Assembly: GCF_000003605.2 (NCBI RefSeq)
Contig: NW_003120422.1
Location: 181,650 to 203,972, forward strand
From: Saccoglossus kowalevskii
Taxonomy: Eukaryota > Hemichordata > Enteropneusta > Harrimaniidae
Direction: 5' to 3'
Length of the DNA stretch: 22,323 nt
Part shown: positions 1-8,778 of the stretch, piece after piece
Layout of the letters: the number at the start of each line of letters is the position of its first letter
Numbering within the stretch: position 1 is the stretch's first letter
The notes under the pieces: model-generated
Told to the model about the DNA's origin: nothing
Seen by the model: the letters and a program-made list of their open reading frames with translations, nothing else
Database searches by the model: none
Translations under genes and position numbers: made by a program

Positions 1-189
1 TCATACTCTACTAGGTACAATACGACATTACTAGCCGGTGACACGATAGAGCAATGTGTCGTTAACTGCCACCTGTTACACTTAATAGGTGATTTTCCGT
101 ACAATTGCGAGATCTCGCGAGATGTATGAAAAACGCGCGTCGAACGTCTGCCGCAAAAATCGAACGATTTGATTTTGAACTCGAATTTC

Positions 190-400
190 CTTATTTCGTA
201 GCTCACACCGACCGGCCGATCTTCGGCAGAGGAATATTGCTTCCGAATACCCTTACTTAATCGAAAGTGCCTATCATCAAATGTGGACAGCACATTATTA
301 AGCATGGAAATGTCCCCAAAATACTTTCGCGTTTGTCGAATCCCACGCGATGTTTGACGCCACTACGACGCTATGACCTTTGTTTGTCCTGTTTTTACGT
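190..400 (+). repeat. Dispersed repeat family R1, copy 1 (uninterrupted)
   Basis: This segment is clearly similar to 9571-9626 joined to 10018-10140. Shared stretches include ATACTTTCGCGTTTGTC and CGACGCTATGA, with substitutions spread along the rest. The other copy is split by a 391-bp insertion, so this copy shows the pre-insertion arrangement. The family is not recognised and no terminal repeats or coding capacity are visible. The left border is approximate. Confidence 0.75.
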
Positions 401-532
401 TCGATTTCACGCATAACGCATGATTCTCGCAGTGAACGGAAAATGGTCTATTGCGGTATGCATCCATTAACATCGAACACAATAAATGACAGTGACATTT
501 AAACATAACTTGGACTCCGCTTGTACCTGCAG

Positions 533-560
533 CCGGATGTTTGCTACCGGATGTTTGCTA
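533..560. repeat. 14-bp tandem duplication
   Basis: The 14-mer CCGGATGTTTGCTA occurs twice head to tail, followed by a partial third unit beginning CAGGAT. It is a small local slippage product. Confidence 0.85.
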
Positions 561-1509
561 CAGGATCAACCTTTAGGCGTTGATGATTATCTTGAACTCG
601 ACCTTGTCTTGTGGGAATTTTTCTATATTTGAATCAGGCTGTGTGTTCGTATTAGTTGTATTTCTTTCTGATCGGCTTGTTTAAAGCGCCGCGCCGCGAC
701 GCGCTCATTATGGGGTCTCACGCGACGCGCAACGCATTCAAAATACATTGTAAAAATTCGAACGCGCTGCACCACCACTGTGAATTACGTCAGCATAGCA
801 CATCATCTTACGTGTTCGCAATATAAATACTACCAGCAGTATTATGATGAAAAATGAAAATGGGATGAAAAATTCAAATATTATTATTGGGATGAATCAT
901 AATATTAACACATTTCAAAAATCCCAATTTAATTCAGTTATGTTAATTTTTCGTGTGATAATAGATCGACAGTTGACACAATGGAAACTATAGCGACGGG
1001 CGTTAACAATGCGTTCCACGTGACGTATTGTTTACCTCTGCAACAGGTATATTAATTAATATTGCTCGTAATGACGTTAATGACGATCCTACCATTAACA
1101 GACAGGTGTTCACCGTACACAGAAAACAACAGGGACATTGAACCCCCAAAAATGCAGTGTATGACATACTACGTCAGGTAGAATAGGTTATGTGGAAATG
1201 TAATCCATGGAAATATTTGCTTAATTGCCATGCCTGCATTTTTTGAGTTATTTTATTTACATTGAAAAGAAATATTTGATATGCGACTGTTGGTTACATC
1301 GTCGTCGTCGTCGGTTTTGACAGCTGTTTCAGGAATTATATTTTATTGGTGACGTGGCTCTAATATATTATTGCGCACCAGCATATGTTGGTAATGGCGC
1401 TGTAAATCAATAGAAACTCCACTATGTCGTATAAATACCGTGCGATCAGTACGTCGTCCATATAATCTACTACACCGGTTCGTGATCTGTGCCGCAGACA
1501 ATTCAACAA

Positions 1510-1860
1510 CCAGGCCTGTATGTGGTCTGTATCGCAGACAATCCTTGCCTGTCTCGAATACGTTCGGTTTCCTTTTTGACGAGTATTATAGGCGTACCCA
1601 ATACACTGCATTGACCGGATATTTCAGACAGACAGACGGTACGTTCTCATCTGACGTAGAACGATGATATCGAGTTGATTGGTATCTGCATTGATCTACA
1701 CATGACCTTGGTCGACCGCACGCGACTCGGACAAGGACAGTTGAGAGAACGGTATTTTACAGTAGAGAAATTATTTATAGTAACATTAATTCATGTATAG
1801 ATTTGGACGTAGGCGTATTTTGCATGTGAGTGAGTGCACCTGTGTGTTGCACCTTGAAAT
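1510..1860 (+). repeat. Dispersed repeat family R2, copy 1
   Basis: This stretch aligns co-linearly with about 6918-7362. The best block is AGTTGATTGGTATCTGC followed by a related run through CACGCGACTCG. Weaker matches occur upstream (TGTGGTCTGTATCGCA against TGTGGTCTATGTCGCA) and downstream. The copies are strongly diverged, with indels. No coding capacity or terminal structure was found. Copy 1 ends just upstream of the PLA2 promoter. Confidence 0.65.
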
Positions 1861-1882
1861 TACTCACAGAATGAAGGATGTG

Positions 1883-1890
1883 TGACGTCA
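1883..1890. promoter_or_regulatory. Full cAMP response element (CRE) palindrome
   Basis: TGACGTCA is the complete palindromic CRE bound by CREB/CREM/ATF factors. It sits 32 bases upstream of a TATA box and about 170 bases upstream of the PLA2 start codon, the usual spacing for a functional CRE in a TATA promoter. The motif is seen in the sequence; activity is inferred. Confidence 0.6.
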
Positions 1891-1921
1891 CTATATGCTT
1901 GATAAAAACAAACCAGATTCT

Positions 1922-1929
1922 TATATAAG
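1922..1929 (+). promoter_or_regulatory. TATA box of the PLA2 gene
   Basis: TATATAAG matches the metazoan TATA consensus. It predicts transcription starting near 1950-1960 and a 5' leader of about 100 bases before the ATG at 2058, with no need for an extra 5' exon. Confidence 0.65.
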
Positions 1930-2057
1930 ACAAAAAAGGGAGACTTCCTACATCTGGTATTGGAACATTAGAAAAATTTCAACGCTGACTTAACCACACG
2001 TTGTATTGAATATACATTGCCGACTAACTCAATTCTAGACCTTTAGAATAAGACACT

Positions 2058-2097
2058 ATGAGATTCTATCTGATCGTATTATTGGCAGCTCATTGCG
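2058..2097 (+). CDS. PLA2 coding exon 1 (signal peptide)
   Basis: The ATG opens MRFYLIVLLAAHC, the hydrophobic start of a signal peptide. The donor is G|GTAAGT at 2098, leaving phase 1. It is the first ATG after the predicted transcription start whose frame joins exon 2. Confidence 0.85.
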
Positions 2098-5000
2098 GTA
2101 AGTTATAATTATATGTGATGTGTATTATGCCAATCAACTAATACTTGTTTGGTCAAGAGACTTGATTTTATGATCATTTCCCTAGAATTTCGTGGTTTTT
2201 GGAGAAAACTGTCGGGAAATTGTTGTTTCATCAGCAAATTTAATACATGGTTTTGGGACACGATTTTTCACATAAAAAATGAAATCGTATCAATAATGCG
2301 GGATACTGGCAATCTCTTATTGCTGTTTTTTTAGTATTGTTTCAATAAAATAAAATATCATGATCTGATTGGAATGCGTAAACGGCGAAAGCCGGGTTGC
2401 CGCGAGGCCCGGGTTAATTATTTCACGGTAATCCGGCTTTCGCCATTTATACACTCACATTTTTTGTTATTTTGAAAAAAAATAAACAAGAGACTGTAAA
2501 CAAGTCTAGCTGGATATATAAATTAGTTTCGTCTACTTCGTTTATCGAACTCATTTAAATGTAATATCATTTTTAGTAGTAGTAGTAGTACTTCATGAAT
2601 TGTTTTTGTTTAAATATTTGAGCTGATTGTGTCAAAAAAACCCAAAAAGAATGTTTAAAATGTGATATTCAGTACAGCAGTAAATATGAAAAGATTTTCC
2701 CATCGCTTGCAAATAAAGTATTTACGTTATTCTGCGTTGGGCGTATGTTGTTACCGTTAACATACACTGCCATGTGTTGATAAACAATTAAAGTGGCATG
2801 GAGTTGACGCAAGGCAACAAAAACGTGGTAAATTTTGGTCCTGTTTATAAGTGCACTTGCATATCATATTGATTATTAACAGTGTTGCGTTCCTTTTACT
2901 GGTGCATGGACCCAGATTAAATACATTTCACAGAGCTGGGTCCGTTTACGAGTGCCCGAACCCAGAGCATAGCAATGTTACAGTGTTGGTTCCGTTTAAT
3001 TGTGCATGAACCAAGAGCAAATGCATTTCACAGAGCTGGACCCATTTACCAGTGTCTCGGACCCAGAGCAAATGCATTTCACAGAACTGGATACATTTAC
3101 CAGTGCCTCGGACCCAGAGCAAATGCATTTCACGGAGCTGGACCCATTTACCAGTTCCTCGGACCCAGAGCAAATGCATTTCACAGTGCTGGATACATTT
3201 ACCTGTGCCCCCGGACCCAGAGCAAATGCATTTAGAGTTCCGTTTGCCAGTGCATGTGCCTAGATAACAAGTATATCAACGTACTGTTGTCTTATACCTG
3301 TATTATTATCATACATAAACAACATATAGTTGAATTTCATGCGTTCTGGCCAGTATGATTTAATATACTAAAGTTTTCAAATGTCTACTTTGTTATTCAG
3401 GTTGCCTATTGGCCTCGCCTGGTGTTCGTGTTCGACGTAATCTGGCTCAGTTGGGCGATATGGTAACGTGTATGACCGATGCAAACATCGTTGGCACCGT
3501 GCGTGACTATGTGGGTTACGGATGCTTCTGTGGATTTGGCGGGGAAGGAACGCCACTCGATGATACGGATAAGTAAGTTAATTGTGTAATTCTAAATTTG
3601 TTGGTCTAGCAAAATTATCAAATTATTGTTGCACCAATCACATAATATCATTTTTGAGTTTTTAGGAAGTGTTGTTACCCGTGTTTTACCGGTATTGTGG
3701 GATCACTGCCGTGGATGAAGAGAAAAATAAAACAAATTTGTGTCGAATGCATAATGAATCGGATAATACTGGATTAACAAATTGCCGCCATGCACATGTG
3801 AGAATATATTTGCAAAAATAATAAAAACACACAAACACAAATTCTTCAACACACAGTCCCTGTGTCTATAGAGGGACTGTGTTCTACAATATTCCAAATG
3901 GGAAAGTCCTAACATGTGGTAGCGTATTTCTATCGGCGACAGCTGTCATAGATGTTGCCTTATAAAGGCGCATGCGCAGATGTGACATGTGTCTACTACT
4001 AAAGTATAACTGAGGATCTCATAGCGTTACTGTTGCGAATTCTGAAATCTGTTCAACACTATCTTTCTTTTTTGTTATTTGTCTTCCGTGTATTATCTCG
4101 GTGTCATCGCTTCCAAACATCATGAGTTTAATAGCTTGGCAATGCGCCAACCGCAGTTGACGCTAAAACAACAAACAATACATGCGCACCCCCAAGTTGA
4201 CGCGTGCGCATGACAAGTGCATTTTCACTATCAACGCCGACATAAAAAGTACGCTGTTTTGTCCTCGGCTGTAGTATAAAGATCATGAACAAATGTGAAG
4301 ATTCATACAGACACGAAAGATAACACTGGCACGTTTTTAAATGACGTCGTTGCGCGCTGAGCTCGTTGGTTGGACTTAGATTCAATTGTCAAATTTGGAA
4401 TTTATATATATTTGTTTAGCGCTCTAATTAATATAGAAATATTTTTTGTGACGAATAACATATTTGCAAAAAAACATAATTCAAACTGATTTCATAAATC
4501 GCCCAAATTTCAAATGGGAAACCTCTGACATACATCAACCTCGGCCCATCAACCAGTCACTGTCACGAGTAATACCAACAACGGTACAGCAAGAGCATTT
4601 ATTTGTTCGTAGTTACAAATTATTAATATTATTAGCGTTATTAATAGTTATTATTTATCATTTTCCGCTAACTACACAACTCTCATTGTGAATTATATGT
4701 ACTTATCTACCTTATGTATATGGTGAAACATACATTCATTCATTCATTCAAAAGTCAATAAGAGAAATTAAAATTCATTGAAAACAATATGTCGGCGATA
4801 GAGGGCGCCAAACACCGGTATTCTGTGTTCACTCTATGTAGTTTGTTCACACACGTTCTGAAACACGACTGCATGTGTGACGCCGCCTAAGTTCACTCGG
4901 TGAGAACAGGGCTTATAATTTAACAACATTTCATGCACACAATCTATTATCACCAATATAGAGCTTGACAAAATTTTATTGTTAATAACGGTATTCCTGT

Positions 5001-5654
5001 TAATGTTCCAGGTGCTGTCAAGAGCACGATTTGTGTTACGATGCTACAGTTTGCGGTGGTCTTGAGCAGTATGGTGCTTGGTACGACTATGAGACGTTCA
5101 ACTGCGACACTGACTCGGCTGCCATCGAATGCAGTGAGTATAGCACCAGTGTGCTTTTTGTGTGCGAAGTACTGGGATACAAACCGTTAGGTTATTGAAA
5201 GTGCAGAAACATTACATGAATATAGGCTACAAATGTAACGCATGCGCATATGAATCAACATCAGTACAAAAAAAAAAAATATTTAGTGAATAAACACAAT
5301 TTAAATAGAATAGCCGCCATCTACTTGCCCCCAAGGAATAGTCAATTTAAATATTTCGTCATGCCAGCCATCAACATTGTCAGAAGTCATGTCTATTACA
5401 ATATGCAACCATATATGCCCCAATATTGCTCTTGTTGCCTATGTATTTTCAAAAGTGTTATGAAACACCGTAATTTAAAAGAAAATGTGTTTGCTTTATT
5501 TATAGAACCAGCTGATCAATATGTTGACGATGATGATGCGTTGTGCAAAGCTGCATTGTGTCAATGTGACGCAGATATCGCCATGTGCTTTGCCAAGAAC
5601 CAAGACACTTACAACAAAGACTACAGGGGTTACGACAACGACTTATGTACTTAA
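2058..5654 (+). CDS. Secreted phospholipase A2, group I type (4 coding exons, 160 aa)
   Basis: Exons are 2058-2097, 3401-3572, 5012-5133 and 5506-5654, with introns in phases 1, 2 and 1. The family hydrolyses the sn-2 ester of phospholipids using calcium, outside the cell. Residues 1-18 form a hydrophobic signal peptide. A short propeptide ends in RVRR (23-26), a likely furin or trypsin-like cleavage site, giving a mature enzyme of 134 aa. The calcium loop YGCFCGFGG is at 53-61, the active-site motif CCQEHDLCYD at 72-81 (catalytic His76, calcium ligand Asp77), and the second catalytic Asp is Asp133 in CQCDADIAMCF. The mature part has 14 cysteines, including one at mature position 11 and one at 76 and none directly after His-Asp, which is the group I rather than group II pattern. 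Its physiological role (digestive, sperm or defence) cannot be read from sequence. The gene looks intact. Confidence 0.95.
2379..2449. repeat. Hairpin / miniature foldback element
   Basis: The left arm 2379-2405 and right arm 2423-2449 are inverted copies matching at 23 of 27 positions, centred on GGCGAAAGCCGG. All four differences are transitions, so all could pair as G-T on one strand. The loop is 17 bases. It may be a tiny non-autonomous foldback element or a structured intronic RNA segment; no clear target duplication was found. Confidence 0.7.
2895..3265 (+). repeat. 51-bp minisatellite, about 7 units
   Basis: Units of about 51 bp carry the core ACCCAGAGCAAATGCATTTC. The middle units alternate between a GGACCCATTT form and a GGATACATTT form, which gives a 102-bp higher-order period. 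The outer units are more diverged. Since 51 is divisible by 3, several frames stay open across the array on both strands, which explains the short repetitive open frames here. Confidence 0.9.
3401..3572 (+). CDS. PLA2 coding exon 2 (propeptide, calcium loop)
   Basis: It is bounded by the acceptor TTATTCAG and the donor GTAAGT at 3573. It completes the signal peptide and encodes the RVRR cleavage site, the mature N-terminus and the calcium-binding loop. The exon ends in phase 2, in the codon just before the double cysteine of the active-site helix. Confidence 0.95.
3851..3882. repeat. Perfect 11-bp stem hairpin
   Basis: ACACAGTCCCT (3851-3861) is matched by its exact reverse complement at 3872-3882 across a 10-base loop. 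It is not followed by a T-run and lies inside an intron, so a terminator role is unlikely. Confidence 0.7.
4181..4212. repeat. Perfect 9-bp inverted repeat with CATGCGCAC arms
   Basis: CATGCGCAC and its exact complement GTGCGCATG flank 14 bases. The arms resemble NRF1-type half-sites, and a related GTTGACGC word occurs twice nearby. Function is unknown. Confidence 0.55.
4732..4750. repeat. (CATT)n microsatellite
   Basis: A short run of the tetramer CATT, between four and five units, lies in PLA2 intron 2. Confidence 0.85.
5012..5133 (+). CDS. PLA2 coding exon 3 (active-site helix)
   Basis: The acceptor is TGTTCCAG and the donor GTGAGT at 5134. It encodes the catalytic His-Asp helix and the following loop, the most diagnostic part of the family. 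Confidence 0.95.
5506..5654 (+). CDS. PLA2 coding exon 4 (second catalytic Asp, C-terminus)
   Basis: The acceptor is TTTATAG. A longer open frame runs in from upstream without a break, but only the part from 5506 matches the family. It encodes a DDDD run, the helix with the second catalytic Asp, and the stop TAA at 5652-5654. Confidence 0.93.
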
Positions 5655-5662
5655 GGAACACA

Positions 5663-5668
5663 AATAAA
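5663..5668 (+). terminator. PLA2 poly(A) signal
   Basis: AATAAA begins 9 bases after the TAA stop. It is followed within 10-35 bases by a GT-rich run (TTGATTGTGCGCTGTCTGTC and onward), the expected downstream element. The mRNA would have a very short 3' UTR. Confidence 0.75.
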
Positions 5669-5741
5669 CATAGTTGATTGTGCGCTGTCTGTCTGCTTGT
5701 TTAGTATAGATAAAATCCGACTACGAGGATATAGAAAACAC

Positions 5742-5904
5742 TTAAAGTGGGAGAATCGTCATCTGCGCACGCGGGAATTAAGTCCAAAGCGACGCTAACA
5801 ACACACGCTAAAAACGCAAAGGCTCATGGGTAGACGCTTGTCTGTAAACAATTGCACGATATGGCCATCTGACGCATACGCAGGTGACGACTCCCATGCG
5901 TTAA
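5742..5904. mobile_element. MITE family M1, copy 1, TTAA-flanked
   Basis: Both borders are TTAA (5742-5745 and 5901-5904). Inside them lie inverted termini of about 25-30 bp, left AGTGGGAGAATCGTC and, read from the right, CGCATGGGAGTCGTC, continuing into CTGCGCA-like sequence. The interior matches copies at 12764 and 17441 at high similarity. There is no coding capacity. TTAA target duplication is typical of piggyBac, but the termini do not start with CCC, so that assignment is tentative. This copy is the most diverged at its right tip. Confidence 0.85.
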
Positions 5905-6608
5905 CATCCAGGGTATACTGGCCCAGCTGTGGTGATTTTTGTTTCAGCTAAATTATAATAATACAAAATTTGGGAGAAAATAGTTTTGCGATATTTGAGG
6001 TGAACACAGTCACGGGGATTTCGCGATATTTTTATTTAATTCAAACTTTAAAAAGAAATAAATTGCCCAGACTGTGTCAGTGTAGTGTCCGAGTAGAACA
6101 GCTTTATCTGGTTAGAAAACCACCGCTCCAACCCGCCTGTAGATATATATTTTGAGGGAATTCCTTTATTTTGCACCAAATTCGTAATGGAATATGTGAC
6201 CATATCCCTATATTTGCAAATAGATTATACTATAAAAGTCCTCTAACATTCGTCAAGCAAGATGTGAATGCAGTATATGTGCACGTGGGCGAAAAGCTTA
6301 TGAAATTATGATCTGCAGAATAATCAACTAATGAATATTCAGAAGCCAATGATAGGCATCGAAGTCCGGATAGCGTCTCTGTCAGATTGACATCCGTGTG
6401 AACTCCAGTTTTAACCCATGATGTCACGTGATCTCGTATAAGTCACAGGACAATATATATGAACAAAGAATTGTGACTCGGTCAACGGAAACGCGTAAAA
6501 AGGGATATTTACTGCATACAATGTCCCGCTATAAAGCATTCTCATTTTTGATTTATAATTATAATAAACGAAAAATTGGCCTCCATGAGTCAATGGCATA
6601 ATCCTAAT

Positions 6609-6628
6609 CACGGTTACTGGTAACCGTG
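6609..6628. repeat. 20-base palindrome
   Basis: CACGGTTAC and GTAACCGTG are exact inverted arms around a TG centre, flanked on both sides by direct copies of CCTAATC. It could be a protein binding site or a chance structure; no neighbouring gene explains it. Confidence 0.6.
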
Positions 6629-6917
6629 TCCTAATCCATGATGTACATGTTGAACTCACTGGAATCAAGCATAAAAGTAATGTTTGAGACAAACATTTTT
6701 AAAAAAAATAATAATAATGATTGGATTACAGTGGTCGATTTAGCCAGCTGTTCGAACAGTGATGTGTTTAAAATTTATTGTCTACGTTGTTGTAACTGGT
6801 TGTAATTATGTTGAAAGTGTTAATATGTGTGAACTCCGTAATCTTGCTTAAAAATAGCAAATATTCCGTCATCCCGTGGCCTATCATGTAGATCTATCCT
6901 ACTACTATCCTACTACT

Positions 6918-7362
6918 AGCTGTGGTCTATGTCGCACACCGGGGTCGCACATAACACAACTACCACACTTGCTTATAATACATTCTGTTCTCCTCTTTGA
7001 TGTGCATTATACCAATACGTATACGATGTATTGTGCCCAAGAATGTAATCTTGTACCCAATACACCGTATCTAACGATATCGTGTAATTTAAGACATATG
7101 GCATATTCTCATGTGATTCTGAACGCATGATGATAGTCAGTTGATTGGTATCTGCTTCGATGTACCCGTGACCTCGGTCAAACTCACGCGACTCGAACAA
7201 GATGAGTTTGGAGAAAGATATTTGGCATTTAACAATCACCACGGTAACCCTGTTTTGAACTTCGTGTGCATTTAGAATAATACAATTATCAGAATTCCGA
7301 GTTTTGAGGAATTAGACGTGGAAGTATTTAGTGTGAATGCATCGCTGCTGTATGTTGTGTCG
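6918..7362 (+). repeat. Dispersed repeat family R2, copy 2
   Basis: This is co-linear with about 1510-1860. The shared central block AGTTGATTGGTATCTGC lies at about 7138-7154, and related blocks lie on both sides. This copy is about 90 bases longer, mainly through insertions in its first half. The family is unknown and there is no intact open frame. Confidence 0.65.
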
Positions 7363-7917
7363 CTAAACTGAATACTTATCTTCTTCGACTTGTTTTATGC
7401 GGCTCAAATGACACTCGCGTCGATACGATCCCACTAAGCACTGATATTGGGCTATAAACACATTTGTAATCGGCCAAAAAACGGCTGATTTTATTTACGA
7501 AATGGTCGCTAGTCAGCAAAATTGGATTAGATTACGAAACAAAGATAGGAGCATATGTACAGTCTGATATTATCCAATTTGGATATAATAGTGTTTCATG
7601 TCAGAGTGAAACTGATAGAGATATAATGAACACCGTCAAAATGAGCGCCAGTTGGCCATATGGCATAGGATCTTGAAAAAAATGCACCCCCGCTTCAATA
7701 TGTATTGTCATCATGTCAAGTTCGATTAAAATTTACTTAGGCTCACTAATCTTTGGTTGTGTATTGTAAGTATTGTAATCAATGTTTATTTTCCGTCAAA
7801 ATGGGCGAAAGTCAGCCATATTTTTTATAAAAAAGCACGTTATGTGTATAACAAGTTTTGTCTTTCTATCTGCCTGGAAGAAATCGGTCAATGCATGCCA
7901 AAATAATTGCTCCAGGC

Positions 7918-7974
<57 letters not shown>
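7918..7974. repeat. (AAT)19 microsatellite
   Basis: 57 bases of perfect AAT repeats lie about 220 bases upstream of the candidate TATA box of the DCST gene. The isoleucine-only and tyrosine-only open frames across it are artefacts of the repeat. Confidence 0.98.
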
Positions 7975-8194
7975 TAGATTGGCAACCGGACAACAAGGTT
8001 ACAAATCGTTGTGGCCTGGCAGAAAACTTGATGGACTCGGGCGATCGTGGCACGAATATTTCATAAATGTCCTTTCTCTCTTTTTTCTTTCTGGACTGTA
8101 TTGTGTAAACTCATTTCAACAGCAGTTGATTAACTGTGAAATTCTACTATTTGACAATTTTGGACTATCTTCGGTATTTTACTGGTATAGTTTG

Positions 8195-8201
8195 TATAAA
8201 T
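8195..8201 (+). promoter_or_regulatory. Candidate TATA box for the DCST gene
   Basis: TATAAAT stands 187 bases upstream of the start codon and would place transcription near 8225-8235, where the sequence turns GC- and CpG-rich. It is a single short match in AT-rich DNA, so it is weak evidence. Confidence 0.35.
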
Positions 8202-8387
8202 CTGCAAACCACGCTGGGCGCGTCCCGTCTAGTACCTAGTAAACGAAATGGAGCGTTTGCGCGATCAATAAGCGCGTGTACGCCCTAAGCGTCCGCAACG
8301 TTGGTGGAACACCAAGTTCGAATAGGGCACGCGGCAGCTGCGAAACGGCATCTGACCATACCCTGTATCACAGAAACATATTGAATC

Positions 8388-8778
8388 ATGTTTATGCTAT
8401 TTCTTAAATCGGCTGCCAAAAAGAAGGCTAAAGCCGCTTTAAACGAAGAGCTCGGGGAAGGAGAGAGAAGCGCGGACGCTTACCGGCATGGGTGCTGTTG
8501 GCGGTGTATCCGCTGGATATTCCGTTGTACGTTCGGTCGATGTGCCGCCTGCCAAGAAGGAACCTACCAGCACGACATTCTTATCAATGTTTTTGGGTTT
8601 ATTTCCGGACTCTTCATGACAACTTTTTTCTTCTGTCTCTTCATTTTAAAATTGGACTATGATGTGTATTATGCGTGCGGTTTAGCTGTACTTCTCGGCG
8701 CGTTTCTGAGTTTCGGACTGGCTTTTAGTTCTCCCGTACGGTGCATGGTGTTGTTGATGATACCACAGCTTTTCTCAA
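8388..8778 (+). CDS. DCST1/DCST2: DCST exon 1 (N-terminus, first membrane segments)
   Basis: It encodes residues 1-130. A Lys/Ala-rich start leads to a cysteine cluster (Cys 36, 37, 40, 47, 52, 55) just before the first hydrophobic segment, which could be palmitoylated or bind metal. The donor is GTAAGT at 8779, phase 1. The open frame runs on past the donor into the intron, and that extension is not family-like. Confidence 0.88.

Larger units (their letters stand above)
1..1509. other. Non-coding 5' flank, no gene recognised
   Basis: No open frame here has the look of a conserved protein, and no splice-supported exon was found on either strand. The stretch contains one copy of a dispersed repeat (about 190-400), a 14-bp tandem duplication (533-560), a CpG-rich patch (about 684-735) and a short CGT run (about 1303-1316). 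Confidence 0.6.
2098..3400 (+). other. PLA2 intron 1
   Basis: This 1303-base intron contains an imperfect hairpin (2379-2449), a short AGT run (about 2574-2590) and the 51-bp minisatellite (about 2895-3265). Overlapping open frames on both strands near 3000 are products of the repeat period and are not genes. Confidence 0.85.
3573..5011 (+). other. PLA2 intron 2, no gene recognised
   Basis: This intron of 1439 bases holds a perfect 11-bp inverted repeat (3851-3861 with 3872-3882), a perfect 9-bp inverted repeat (4181-4189 with 4204-4212) and a CATT run near 4732-4750. Short open frames on both strands show no recognisable domain. Confidence 0.8.
5669..8194. other. Intergenic region between the PLA2 and DCST genes
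   Basis: No gene was recognised in about 2.5 kb. It holds MITE copy 1 (5742-5904), a 20-base palindrome (6609-6628), an 11-bp tandem duplication near 6895-6916, repeat R2 copy 2 (about 6918-7362), a pair of related 28-base words near 7634 and 7794, and an (AAT)19 tract (7918-7974). Open frames of 60-110 codons here are compositionally plain or repeat-driven. Confidence 0.65.

Noticed and set aside
2946..3267. Several overlapping open frames of 60-90 codons on both strands with repeated peptides
   Set aside because: They lie in a 51-bp minisatellite. A period divisible by three keeps all frames open, and the region is inside PLA2 intron 1.
3839..3890. Hairpin considered as a transcription terminator
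   Set aside because: Intrinsic terminators are bacterial. This is an intron in a eukaryotic gene, without a T-run after the stem.
5250..5505. Upstream part of the 134-codon open frame ending at 5654
   Set aside because: Only the part from 5506 matches PLA2. The earlier part is intron 3 that happens to be open; a TATAG acceptor marks the border.
6411..6692. 93-codon minus-strand open frame
   Set aside because: No signal peptide, domain or splice context supports it, and its length is expected by chance in intergenic DNA.
7796..8239. Open frames with poly-Ile (+) and poly-Tyr (-) runs
   Set aside because: They are translations of the (AAT)19 tract, with no domain in the flanks.
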